DNA from: an uncultured Eubacteriales bacterium
GTDB lineage: Bacteria; Bacillota; Clostridia; Oscillospirales; Acutalibacteraceae
Assembly: GCA_934728355.1 (NCBI GenBank)
Contig: CAKVEA010000003.1
Location: forward strand, 1 to 64,000
DNA length: 64,000 bases
Reading direction: 5' to 3'
Shown here piece by piece: positions 34,740 through 43,685 of the stretch (position 1 is its first letter; each line of letters opens with the position of its first letter). A model generated the notes under the pieces. It saw only the letters and a list, made by a program, of their open reading frames with translations, made no database searches and was not told the origin of the DNA. Both the position numbers and the translations under genes were made by a program.

Positions 34740-37103
34740 ATAGAGGAGATAATAAAACAATATGATTTGGTTGTCCCGGTAATTTCGCTTTGTGAGTTTG
34801 TAATGTTTCCTAATGTCAATTTACATTTTGATATTAGTAAAGAGAGTTCTGTTATAGCTGTTGAAGAATCTTTTAAGTCAGATAGAAAAATATTTTTAGT
34901 TACTCAAAAAGATCCAAAAGTGTATGATGAAAAAAATGTTTACTCTATGGGAGTTTTGGTGACTGTAAAAGAAATACTAAGACAGACGGACAATACAATG
35001 AGAATTTTGGTCAAAGGTGAGTGTAGAGCTCAAGCGGTTGAGTTTATTGATCAAAGTGAAAATTTTATTAAAGCAAAAATTTTAAAGCTTCATACCGAAG
35101 AAACAGAAAAAGATGTAGTTGATGAAGCTATTATTCGTAATGCAAGAGAAGTTTTTACACAGTATCTGTCTCTTTCTTCTACTAAAGTTTCCGGGGAGCT
35201 TATATTCGATATTACAAGCTTAGATGATGCAGGTAAAACAGCGGATTATATTCTTGCGAACATTAGTATTAAATCAAAAATAAAGCAGTCTCTTTTAGAA
35301 GAAATGAATCCTATAGTCAGACTTCAAAAGACAGTTTTAATACTTTCGAAAGAAAATGAAATACTTAAATTTAAAAATCAGATAGATTCAAAAATTAAGG
35401 TGAGTTTGGAACAATCTCAAAAAGAATATTTATTAAGGGAACAAATGAGAACTATTTCTCAGGAACTGGGGGAAGATGAAGACCCTTTAAGTGAAGCAGA
35501 AGAGTTTAAAAGTAAAATTGAAAGCTTTAATTTACCAAATGATACTCGAGAAAAACTCTTAAAAGAATGCAAGAACTTTTCTAGAATTCCTTCAGTTTCT
35601 CCCGAAGCTGCTATTTCAAGAAATTATTTGGAATTTTGTTGTTCTTTACCTTGGAATAAATCAAGCAGAGAGACAATTAATTTAGACAAATCTAAAAAAA
35701 TTCTTGATTCTGCTCATTATGGTCTTGATGAAGTAAAGCAAAGAGTAATGGAATTTTTAGCGGTTAAAAAACTCGCACCAAGTATAAAAGGCCAAATAAT
35801 TTGTTTTTCAGGACCTCCTGGTGTGGGAAAAACTTCGATTGTTAAATCACTTGCTAAAGCTTTAAATAGGAAGTATATTAGAATATCCCTTGGAGGAGTT
35901 AATGATGAAAGCGAAATCAGAGGTCATAGAAAAACTTATATAGGAGCTATGCCCGGACGTATTTTGTCGTCTATAAATCAGGTTAAAGTTAATAATCCTA
36001 TAATACTTTTAGACGAAGTAGATAAGCTTTCCAAAGATTATAAAGGAGACCCGGCATCTGCACTTTTGGAACTTTTAGATCCGGAGCAAAATTCTGAATT
36101 TCATGATAGATACTTAGATGTTCCTTTTGATTTGAGTAAAGTAATGTTTATAGCAACAGCAAATGATAAAAACTTAATTCCAAGACCTCTTTATGATCGC
36201 ATGGAAATAATAGATCTTTACAGCTACACTTATGAAGAAAAATTTCAAATAGCGGTTAATCATTTGATATCCAAACAGCTTAAAAAACATGGTCTTAACA
36301 ATAAAAATTTTTCTATAACAGATGAAGCTATTAAAAAACTTATAGAATGTTACACCAGAGAAGCAGGAGTCCGTGAACTTGAAAGACAAATTTCTTCTTT
36401 AATGAGGAAAACTGCAAAAAGCATAGTAGAAGGAAAAGTTGAGTCGGTTTGCATTGATGAAATTAAACTTACGGAAATGCTTGGACCTGAAAAGTTTAAA
36501 ATCGAAAAACGAAGTAAAGAAAATGAAATCGGTGTTGTTAATGGTTTAGCTTGGACTTCGGTTGGAGGAGAAACTATGCCGATAGAAGTTGCTTTAATGA
36601 AGGGAAAAGGAAAAGTTCAAGTTACGGGATTGCTTGGTGACGTTATGAAAGAGTCAGCTCAAATAGCTGTTAGTTACATAAGAAGTAATTCTGAAAAACT
36701 TGGAATTGATTCGGATTTCTATAAAAATTTTGATATTCATATTCATGCCCCTGAAGGAGCTGTTCCGAAAGATGGTCCGTCTGCAGGTGTAAGTATGGCA
36801 ACAGCACTTGTGTCTGCTCTCAGTAAAAAACCTGTTTTGTCTGATGTAGCAATGACTGGAGAAATCAGTCTTAAGGGGAAAGTTTTGCCAATTGGCGGAC
36901 TTAGAGAAAAAACAATGGCAGCATATAAAAAAGGAATAAAAACAGTTATTATTCCTTCCGGTAATGAAAATGATATTCAAAAAATAGATGAAAACGTGAA
37001 GAAATCTCTTAAATTTGTTATGGCGGATAATTTAGACACTGTTTTTAAAAATGCTCTTGCTACACCACTTAAATCAAGGAATGTTGAAAATGATAAATTT
37101 TAA
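34740..37103 (+). CDS. lon: ATP-dependent protease Lon, with an apparent ATA start
   Basis: 787 residues if started at ATA (34740-34742). A TTG at 34767 is the first ordinary start, but it lies 18 bases from any purine-rich site and cuts the first strand of the N domain. The ATA has AGGTGA exactly six bases upstream, and the extra residues (EEIIKQYDLVVPVISL) match the usual Lon start, as in B. subtilis MAEELKRSIPLLPL. The rest is standard: N domain, coiled coil, AAA+ (SGPPGVGKTSIV, ILLDEVDKLS) and the Ser-Lys protease (DGPSAGVSMATAL, lysine in KGIKTVIIP). It degrades damaged and regulatory proteins. Confidence 0.88.
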   Translation: MEEIIKQYDLVVPVISLCEFVMFPNVNLHFDISKESSVIAVEESFKSDRKIFLVTQKDPKVYDEKNVYSMGVLVTVKEILRQTDNTMRILVKGECRAQAVEFIDQSENFIKAKILKLHTEETEKDVVDEAIIRNAREVFTQYLSLSSTKVSGELIFDITSLDDAGKTADYILANISIKSKIKQSLLEEMNPIVRLQKTVLILSKENEILKFKNQIDSKIKVSLEQSQKEYLLREQMRTISQELGEDEDPLSEAEEFKSKIESFNLPNDTREKLLKECKNFSRIPSVSPEAAISRNYLEFCCSLPWNKSSRETINLDKSKKILDSAHYGLDEVKQRVMEFLAVKKLAPSIKGQIICFSGPPGVGKTSIVKSLAKALNRKYIRISLGGVNDESEIRGHRKTYIGAMPGRILSSINQVKVNNPIILLDEVDKLSKDYKGDPASALLELLDPEQNSEFHDRYLDVPFDLSKVMFIATANDKNLIPRPLYDRMEIIDLYSYTYEEKFQIAVNHLISKQLKKHGLNNKNFSITDEAIKKLIECYTREAGVRELERQISSLMRKTAKSIVEGKVESVCIDEIKLTEMLGPEKFKIEKRSKENEIGVVNGLAWTSVGGETMPIEVALMKGKGKVQVTGLLGDVMKESAQIAVSYIRSNSEKLGIDSDFYKNFDIHIHAPEGAVPKDGPSAGVSMATALVSALSKKPVLSDVAMTGEISLKGKVLPIGGLREKTMAAYKKGIKTVIIPSGNENDIQKIDENVKKSLKFVMADNLDTVFKNALATPLKSRNVENDKF

Positions 37104-37686
37104 TAATGCTAAATTTTTAGGCTCAATAGGTAATTTAAACCAGCTTAAAAAGGATAATTTGCCGGAAATAGTTTTTTCCGGTCGTTCTAATGTGGGAAAG
37201 TCTTCGCTTATAAACAAAGTTTTAAATAGAAAATCTTTAGCAAGAGTAAGCAGCCAACCTGGTAAAACGATAAATATAAATCTATATGATTTGGTAAAAG
37301 CAAGATTTGTCGATTTGCCTGGGTACGGGTATGCAAAAGTTTCATTTGAAGAAAAAAAACGTTGGTCAAAATTGATAGAAGGATATTTTGAAAATAATTT
37401 TAATATAGCTCTTGTTGTTCAAATAATTGATATGAGACATCCTCCTTCTGTGCTTGATATTCAAATGATGGAGTTTCTGAAAAATAAGGGATACAATTTT
37501 GTAATTGTAGCTTCAAAAAGCGACAAATTAAGAAAAACTGCAAAAGCAGAAAGAGAAAGCCTTATGAAAACAGAGCTTAAAGATTTTGAAGGTATCGAAA
37601 AAATTATTTTTTCCTCTTTAAATGGTGAGGGAGTTGAAAAATTAAAAGGACTTATTTGTAAATATTGCGAAGATTGGAGAAAATGA
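37090..37686 (+). CDS. engB: Ribosome biogenesis GTPase EngB (YsxC)
   Basis: 198 residues from the ATG at 37090, which overlaps the end of lon by 14 bp and has AAGGAA upstream. It is a 50S assembly GTPase: P loop GRSNVGKSSLINKV, DLPGYGYAKV (G3) and ASKSDKL (G4). The order lon-engB is typical of Firmicutes. Confidence 0.93.
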   Translation: MINFNNAKFLGSIGNLNQLKKDNLPEIVFSGRSNVGKSSLINKVLNRKSLARVSSQPGKTININLYDLVKARFVDLPGYGYAKVSFEEKKRWSKLIEGYFENNFNIALVVQIIDMRHPPSVLDIQMMEFLKNKGYNFVIVASKSDKLRKTAKAERESLMKTELKDFEGIEKIIFSSLNGEGVEKLKGLICKYCEDWRK

Positions 37687-37690
37687 AATA

Positions 37691-40291
37691 ATGTGTGAAA
37701 CTATGGACAAAAATTATAATCCAAAGGAAGTGGAAGACAAGCTTTATAAATATTGGGAAGAAAGTGGATTTTTTAAATCTGAAATTGACAAAAATAAAAA
37801 ACCTTATGCTGTTGTTATGCCACCTCCTAATATTACCGGTAAATTACATATGGGTCATGCTCTTGACCAAACCATGCAGGATGTTCTTATAAGATTTAAG
37901 AGGATGCAAGGGTACTCCACTATGTGGGTCCCAGGTACGGATCATGCATCAATTGCAACAGAAGCTAAAATAGTGGAACAGTTAAAAAAAGAGGGACTTT
38001 CTAAAGAGCAAATAGGAAGAGAAGAATTTTTGAAACGTGCTTGGAAATGGAAAGAAACTTATGGAGAAAACATAAAAAATCAGCTTAGAAAATTAGGTAT
38101 TTCTTGTGATTGGTCAAGAGAAAGATTTACTTTAGATGAAGGTTGTTCTAAAGCTGTTAAGGAATTTTTTATTCGTCTTTATGAAAAAGGTCTTATTTAT
38201 CGTGGAGAAAAAATAATAAATTGGTGTCCTTACTGTAAAACTTCAATTTCTGATTCCGAGGTTGAGTTTAAAGAGCAAGACAGTCATTTTTGGTATCTTA
38301 AATATTATCTTGAAGGAAGCAATGAATATCTTGAGGTTGCAACCACCAGGCCGGAAACAATTTTTGGAGATGTGGCGATTGCTGTTAATCCCTCGGATGA
38401 AAGATATAAAGAATTTATAGGAAAAAATGTTATAATCCCAATAGTCGGAAGAAGTATTCCCATTGTGGCAGATGATTACGTAGACAAAGAACTTGGAACG
38501 GGAGTTTTAAAAATAACTCCGGCGCATGATCCAAACGATTTTGAAATAGGACTAAGACATAATCTTCCTGTTATAAAAGTTATGGATGAAAGTGCGTACA
38601 TGAATGAAAAAGCAGGAAAATACAAAGGCCTTGAGAGATTTGAGGCTAGAAAATTAGTCACTAAAGAACTTGAAGATTTGAATCTTCTTTCAAAAACAGA
38701 AGACATAAAACACAGTGTTGGTACTTGCTATAGATGTTCTCATACTGTTGAGCCTTCGGTTTCAAAACAATGGTTTGTTAGAATGAAACCACTCGCCGAG
38801 ATGGCTATAAAATGTGTTAAAAATAAAGAAACTATTTTTATTCCCGAAAGATTCGAAAAAATTTATTATCATTGGCTTGAAAATATAAAAGATTGGTGTA
38901 TTTCAAGACAGCTTTGGTGGGGCCATAGAATACCTATTTGGTATTGTAAAGATTGTGGAGAGGTTATAGTTTCAAAAGAGGAAAGTATAAAGAAATGTCA
39001 CAAATGCTCTTCTGAAAATTTGGAAGCTGAAACAGATACTTTGGATACCTGGTTTTCTTCGGGGCTTTGGCCGTTTTCAAATTTAGGATGGCCTGAAGAA
39101 ACTCCGGAATATAAATATTTTTTCCCTGCGAGTACTCTTGTTACCGGCCATGATTTAGTATTTTTCTGGATAATAAGAATGATAGTTTCCTCTCTTGCAA
39201 TGACTGGTAAAGCTCCATTTGAAAAAATTTTAATTCATGGACTCATTAGAGATAAGAATGGACTTAAAATGTCTAAATCACTTGGTAATGGAATCGACCC
39301 GCTTGAAATAATAGACATGTACGGAGCTGATGCTTTAAGGTTTTCTTTGATGCTTGGAAATACTCCTGGAAATGATTTAAGATTCTTTGTTGAAAAAGTA
39401 GAATCAAGTAGAAACTTTGCAAATAAAATATGGAATGCAGCAAGATATATTCATATGAAAGCTACCGATATCAAAAAGCCCGAAACTTTTGATATTTCAG
39501 ATAAGTGGATTATAAGCAGATTAAATAAAGTAATAAATGAGGTAACTACAGCTTTTGACAAATTGGATTTAGGTCTTGCAGCGCAAAAAATATATGATTT
39601 TACTTGGAATGAATTTTGTGATTGGTATATAGAGTTTTCGAAGCTTTCTTCTAAAGGTTATGTTTTACTTTATGTAATGGAAAATATTTTAAAATTAATG
39701 CATCCTTTTATGCCTTTCCTTACAGAAAAAATCTGGGAATCTTTTTCATTCTCCGATAAATCTTTAATGATTTCCGAGTATCCTAAATATGATGTTTCTA
39801 AAATAAATGAAGAAGCAGAAAAAAATATTGAGATTTTAATGACAATTATTAAATCCATAAGAAATATGCGCCGTGAAATGAATGTGGCTCAAAATAAAAG
39901 GCCTGTTGTCTATATAGAAACTTCAGATAAAAATATTTTAAATATTTTAAATCAAAATAGAGAAATAATTTCTAAACTATCATTTTCAAAAGAAATAGAA
40001 GTTTCTGATTCTTTTAATATTCCTAAATGTGCAAGTGCAGTTAATGAGTATTCTAAAGTTTATATTCCTATGAATCAACTTATAGATGTAAATGCAGAAA
40101 TTTCAAGATTAAAAAAAGAACTTGATGAAACAAAAATTCAGCTTGAAAGAGTAACCAGTAGATTAAACGATCAAAATTTTATATCTAAAGCCCCGCAAAA
40201 AGTTATTGATGGATCAAAAGATATGGCTGCTAAGCTTGAAAGTAAAATAGAAAAGCTTACTCAAAGTATAAATGAATTTTCACTCGACTGA
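37691..40291 (+). CDS. valS: Valyl-tRNA synthetase
   Basis: 866 residues. It charges tRNA-Val. The class I signatures are PNITGKLHMGHAL and KMSKSLGNG; the editing domain lies between them (SKQWFVRM, TRPETIFGD). A cysteine zinc motif follows at CKDCGEV and CHKC. The C-terminal coiled arm (EISRLKKELDETKIQLER) is present. It follows engB after 4 bp and has no T-box leader, unlike many Firmicute synthetases. A tRNA-Val(UAC) is encoded at 61828. Confidence 0.95.
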   Translation: MCETMDKNYNPKEVEDKLYKYWEESGFFKSEIDKNKKPYAVVMPPPNITGKLHMGHALDQTMQDVLIRFKRMQGYSTMWVPGTDHASIATEAKIVEQLKKEGLSKEQIGREEFLKRAWKWKETYGENIKNQLRKLGISCDWSRERFTLDEGCSKAVKEFFIRLYEKGLIYRGEKIINWCPYCKTSISDSEVEFKEQDSHFWYLKYYLEGSNEYLEVATTRPETIFGDVAIAVNPSDERYKEFIGKNVIIPIVGRSIPIVADDYVDKELGTGVLKITPAHDPNDFEIGLRHNLPVIKVMDESAYMNEKAGKYKGLERFEARKLVTKELEDLNLLSKTEDIKHSVGTCYRCSHTVEPSVSKQWFVRMKPLAEMAIKCVKNKETIFIPERFEKIYYHWLENIKDWCISRQLWWGHRIPIWYCKDCGEVIVSKEESIKKCHKCSSENLEAETDTLDTWFSSGLWPFSNLGWPEETPEYKYFFPASTLVTGHDLVFFWIIRMIVSSLAMTGKAPFEKILIHGLIRDKNGLKMSKSLGNGIDPLEIIDMYGADALRFSLMLGNTPGNDLRFFVEKVESSRNFANKIWNAARYIHMKATDIKKPETFDISDKWIISRLNKVINEVTTAFDKLDLGLAAQKIYDFTWNEFCDWYIEFSKLSSKGYVLLYVMENILKLMHPFMPFLTEKIWESFSFSDKSLMISEYPKYDVSKINEEAEKNIEILMTIIKSIRNMRREMNVAQNKRPVVYIETSDKNILNILNQNREIISKLSFSKEIEVSDSFNIPKCASAVNEYSKVYIPMNQLIDVNAEISRLKKELDETKIQLERVTSRLNDQNFISKAPQKVIDGSKDMAAKLESKIEKLTQSINEFSLD

Positions 40292-40312
40292 ATTCTACAG
40301 ATTAATTAATTC

Positions 40313-40355
40313 AAAACCTTTATCCTAGTAAGTGTGGTAAAGGTTTTGTTTTTTT
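40313..40355 (+). terminator. Terminator after valS
   Basis: Ten-base perfect stem (AAAACCTTTA with TAAAGGTTTT), 15-base loop, T run. Confidence 0.85.
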
Positions 40356-40420
40356 GAAAAAATTTATCTTAAGGAGGAAACTTTGAAGTTTAAGAATTTG
40401 AAAAATACAAGGAGGTACAT

Positions 40421-40738
40421 ATGGGTGTTAAAGTATCATTTTCCGGCAGTATTATGATAGCGGCTATTGAAGGAGATATAGATCATCATACCGCAAAGGA
40501 TATTCGAGAAGGTATAGATTGTTTAGTTAATGAAAAAAATCCAAGTGTTTTAAAACTTGACTTTAGTGGTGTCTCTATTATGGATAGCTCCGGAATAGGA
40601 CTTATTATGGGAAGATATAAAGTTGTAAATTCATATGGAGGAAAATTAAAAGTTATAAATGTTCCAAAAAGACTTGAAAGAATAATAAAACTTTCAGGTT
40701 TGGGAGTTCTTAAAGTATTTGAAAGCGAGGGAATTTAA
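40421..40738 (+). CDS. spoIIAA: Anti-sigma-F factor antagonist SpoIIAA
   Basis: 105 residues. This STAS-domain protein binds SpoIIAB in the forespore and frees sigma-F. The phosphorylated serine lies in SIMDSSGIGLIMGRYK. GGAGG precedes the ATG by five bases. Its last base overlaps the first of spoIIAB. The operon spoIIAA-spoIIAB-sigF is the core of forespore gene activation. Confidence 0.93.
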   Translation: MGVKVSFSGSIMIAAIEGDIDHHTAKDIREGIDCLVNEKNPSVLKLDFSGVSIMDSSGIGLIMGRYKVVNSYGGKLKVINVPKRLERIIKLSGLGVLKVFESEGI

Positions 40739-41190
40739 TGCAAGAAGTAATAAATGAAATGAATTTAAATTTTTTAAGTAGATCATGTAATGAAGGATTT
40801 GCAAGAACTACGATAGCATCTTTTGTTTCTCAGCTTGATCCGACCATAGATGAGCTTGCTGATATAAAAACAGCAGTTTCTGAAGCAGTTACTAACTCGA
40901 TAGTTCATGGATATAAATCCGGAATAGGTAAAATATATATTTCTTCCAAGATTTACGACGGAGGAAAAATAATTATAAAAATTAAAGACAAAGGATGCGG
41001 CATAGAAAATGTACCGCAAGCAATGGAACCACTTTTTACCACGGGTGGAAGTGAAAGATCTGGGCTTGGATTTGCAGTTATGCAAAGTTTTATGGATAAA
41101 ATAAAAGTTACATCTAAGGTAGGTAAAGGAACTACTGTAACTTTAGAAAAATTTATAATTCGAAGAGCTATAAATAATAATGAAAAATAA
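40738..41190 (+). CDS. spoIIAB: Anti-sigma-F factor and kinase SpoIIAB
   Basis: 150 residues, GHKL ATPase. N box AVSEAVTNSIVHGYKSG, G1 box DKGCGIENV and G2 box RSGLGFAVMQSFMD are intact. It binds sigma-F in the predivisional cell and phosphorylates SpoIIAA. Its 3' end overlaps the sigF start by 11 bp, so production of the three proteins is coupled. Confidence 0.93.
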   Translation: MQEVINEMNLNFLSRSCNEGFARTTIASFVSQLDPTIDELADIKTAVSEAVTNSIVHGYKSGIGKIYISSKIYDGGKIIIKIKDKGCGIENVPQAMEPLFTTGGSERSGLGFAVMQSFMDKIKVTSKVGKGTTVTLEKFIIRRAINNNEK

Positions 41191-41827
41191 TAGTGATATC
41201 AATATTGAAAAACATTTGGGTCTTGTCCATTTGTGTTGCCAACGATTTAAGGGAAGAGGAGCATCCTATGATGATATTTTTCAATGTGGATGTATAGGAC
41301 TTGCAAAGGCTTCTAAAAATTTTGATGCTTCGAAAGAAGTAAAATTTTCTACATATGCAGTACCTATGATTTTAGGAGAAATAAAATCATTTTTCAGAGA
41401 TAACAGTCCTATCAAAGTAAGTAGAAATTTAAAAGAAATATCTGCTAAAATTCGTTTAATTGAAGAAAAATTTTCAATTGAAAATTCAAGACTTCCTACA
41501 TTAAAAGAGTTATCTGATTCTTTAGGAATTGAAAAAGATCAGATTTTAGAAGCTATGGAATCTTCTAAACCTCTTGCTTCTCTTGATGAAATAAATCAAG
41601 AGGGAAGAGAGCCTCAAATTAACTTTAATGACGATAATATTAATCTTAAAATTTCTATTAAGGATGCCCTCAAATCTTTAGATCTTATTGATAAAAATCT
41701 TGTTTATTTAAGATTTTTTGAATATAAAACCCAATCTCAAACAGCTAAAGAGCTTGGAAAAAACCAAGTATGGGTCTCGAGACGAGAAAAAGTTATTTTG
41801 AAAGTTTTAAGAGATAAATTAACTTAA
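41180..41827 (+). CDS. sigF: Forespore sigma factor sigma-F, short form
   Basis: 215 residues, about 40 fewer than B. subtilis sigma-F (255). Region 2 is clear (YDDIFQCGCIGLAKASKNFD, KFSTYAVPMILGEIKSFFRD), region 3 is shortened, and region 4 ends in SQTAKELGKNQVWVSRREK. The missing part is mainly the first 25-30 residues and the C-terminal tail. The spoIIAA-spoIIAB context makes the identity safe. Its stop is eight bases into the convergent whiA 3' end. Confidence 0.9.
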   Translation: MKNNSDINIEKHLGLVHLCCQRFKGRGASYDDIFQCGCIGLAKASKNFDASKEVKFSTYAVPMILGEIKSFFRDNSPIKVSRNLKEISAKIRLIEEKFSIENSRLPTLKELSDSLGIEKDQILEAMESSKPLASLDEINQEGREPQINFNDDNINLKISIKDALKSLDLIDKNLVYLRFFEYKTQSQTAKELGKNQVWVSRREKVILKVLRDKLT

Positions 41828-42685
41828 TTTTTCGGATATTTCTATTAATTTTTTTAATCTGTGGTTTACACCCGATTTACTAATTGGCTTTTCGTAAAGT
41901 TTGGAAAGCTCTTGAAGGGAAACATAAGGATGTTTAAGTCTAAGAGTAGCTGTTTCTTTTAAACTGGAGGGTAATGAGGAAAATTTATTTTTTCTCATTA
42001 TTTTTTTTATGGCTTTTATATGTTCTGAAGAAGAGGAAGTCGTTTTTGAAAGATTAGCCGTTTCAAAATTTATACTTCTGTTGATATTATTTCTGACTTC
42101 TTTAATCATTTTAACTTGCATAAATTCCATTGCACAGCTTTTGGCTCCTATTAAAACTAGGAAATCTTCTATTTTTTCATTTTCTTTTATATATATTGAA
42201 TAACTGTTTCTTCTTTTTAGAGTTTTGGGGTTAAAATTTATTTTCTTAAAGGAATTAAGACAATGAATAAGTATATTACAGAGACTTTCATTAGAAACAT
42301 TAAATTCAAGATGATAGTCTACGTTAGGGTTGGTTACACTTCCGCAGGATAAAAACACTCCTGCAAGAAATAAGTTTAGGTTTTTGGGTAAATCCTTTTT
42401 ATCAAAGTTTTTTATATAATCAAAAATTTTTTCTTTAGAACTTATTTTTATTAAATGTATGCTTTTTTTTGAAATTTTTTCGAAGTATAAATTTGGAAAA
42501 ACAAAATTCATTAAAAAATTTATCCTACTAAATAAAAAATCATGTTCACAAGAAATAACTAAATTTTCTTCTTTAAACTTTGATCCAAAAATAAAAATAC
42601 CGCAAAGCTCTGCGAAAGCTTCGTTCTTATTTTCTATTTTTTTTAATGAAAGTTCGTTTTTTACTTTACCTGAAAATGAAATCAT
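41819..42685 (-). CDS. whiA: WhiA, DNA-binding cell-division protein
   Basis: 288 residues: N-terminal LAGLIDADG-like domain (FLAGVFLSCGSVTNPNVDYH) and a C-terminal helix-turn-helix (SLQELSKLYEKPISKSGVNH). In Firmicutes WhiA influences cell division and chromosome segregation. In most Clostridia it ends a cluster hprK-murB-rapZ-yvcK-whiA; rapZ and yvcK are missing here and murB is the direct neighbour. Confidence 0.9.
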   Translation of the reverse strand: MISFSGKVKNELSLKKIENKNEAFAELCGIFIFGSKFKEENLVISCEHDFLFSRINFLMNFVFPNLYFEKISKKSIHLIKISSKEKIFDYIKNFDKKDLPKNLNLFLAGVFLSCGSVTNPNVDYHLEFNVSNESLCNILIHCLNSFKKINFNPKTLKRRNSYSIYIKENEKIEDFLVLIGAKSCAMEFMQVKMIKEVRNNINRSINFETANLSKTTSSSSEHIKAIKKIMRKNKFSSLPSSLKETATLRLKHPYVSLQELSKLYEKPISKSGVNHRLKKLIEISEKLS

Positions 42686-42706
42686 AAAATTACTGCTGAC
42701 TCCAAT

Positions 42707-43633
42707 TTAAATTTTTATATTTCCAAGTGTTTTTACTTCACATTCCATTACAACTTTAAAATCTTTATATATTTTCTCTTTTATTAAATAAATAAGGTCT
42801 ATAACATCTTGGGCAGTTGCATTTCCGGTGTTTACTATAAATCCTGAATGCTTTGTACTAACCATTGCGCCACCTACAGATGTGCCTTTAAGTCCGGAGG
42901 ACTCTATAAGTGCCGCAGCATAATAACCTCCACCCGGTCTTTTAAAAGTGCTGCCTGCACTTGGATAATCAAGCGGTTGCTTTGATTTTCTTTTTGAAAT
43001 AATTTCGTACATTTTAGATTTTATAGCTTCTTTTTTAGAGTTTAAAAGACCAAACTTTAAAGAAAGTATTATCGAATTGCTCTCGCAGTATACACTTTTT
43101 CTGTACGAAAGACTCATTTTGTCTTTTGTAAAAGTTTCTATTTTTCCGTCAGGTGTGATGTGTGTTGCTTCAAGTATAACATCCGAAATATCATTTCCGT
43201 ATGCACCTGCATTCATAAAAAGTGCTCCTCCGCATGATCCGGGAATCCCCCATGCAAATTCAAGACCGGAAAGTTCATTTTGCATAGAAAAAACACATGC
43301 TTTAGCAAGCGAAGTTCCCGCTGCACAAACTATATTTTCATTTTCTCGGGTTATATTTTTAAAATCTGATTCTAAAGATATGACTACTCCTCGATATCCT
43401 TCATCGGCAACCAGCAAATTCGACCCTTTACCGATTATGAAGAAAGGGATATTTTTAGAATTTATTTCCTTCATTATCTTTTTTAAGCTATCAATATTTT
43501 TTACATGTAAAAATAAATCAGCAGGACCGCCTATTTTAAATGAAGTATGCTTTTTTAGTATCTCGTTTTCCAAAAAATCACATTTAAGTTCTTTACATAA
43601 GCATATAAGCTCTTTATATTTTGAGTTTAAAAT
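42707..43633 (-). CDS. murB: UDP-N-acetylenolpyruvoylglucosamine reductase MurB, with an apparent ATT start
   Basis: 308 residues if started at ATT (43633-43631). The first normal start, TTG at 43573, would remove the whole N-terminal helix that MurB proteins have before the ENEILKKHTSFKIGG segment. The frame is open further upstream, and ATT lies nine bases after AAAGGAG. The restored N-terminus (LNSKYKELICLCKEL) resembles the family. The rest is complete: FAD-binding IGKGSNLLVAD, GIPGSCGGALFMNAGAYG and the catalytic serine in PSAGSTFKRP. It makes UDP-MurNAc for peptidoglycan. Confidence 0.85.
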   Translation of the reverse strand: MLNSKYKELICLCKELKCDFLENEILKKHTSFKIGGPADLFLHVKNIDSLKKIMKEINSKNIPFFIIGKGSNLLVADEGYRGVVISLESDFKNITRENENIVCAAGTSLAKACVFSMQNELSGLEFAWGIPGSCGGALFMNAGAYGNDISDVILEATHITPDGKIETFTKDKMSLSYRKSVYCESNSIILSLKFGLLNSKKEAIKSKMYEIISKRKSKQPLDYPSAGSTFKRPGGGYYAAALIESSGLKGTSVGGAMVSTKHSGFIVNTGNATAQDVIDLIYLIKEKIYKDFKVVMECEVKTLGNIKI

Positions 43634-43685
43634 ATTTTGTTTCTCCTTTCGTTTTATAAACCACTTTAGATTTAAAAATATTTTT

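Noticed and set aside
37620..37690. T-box leader before valS
   Set aside because: Only four bases separate engB and valS, so there is no room for it.
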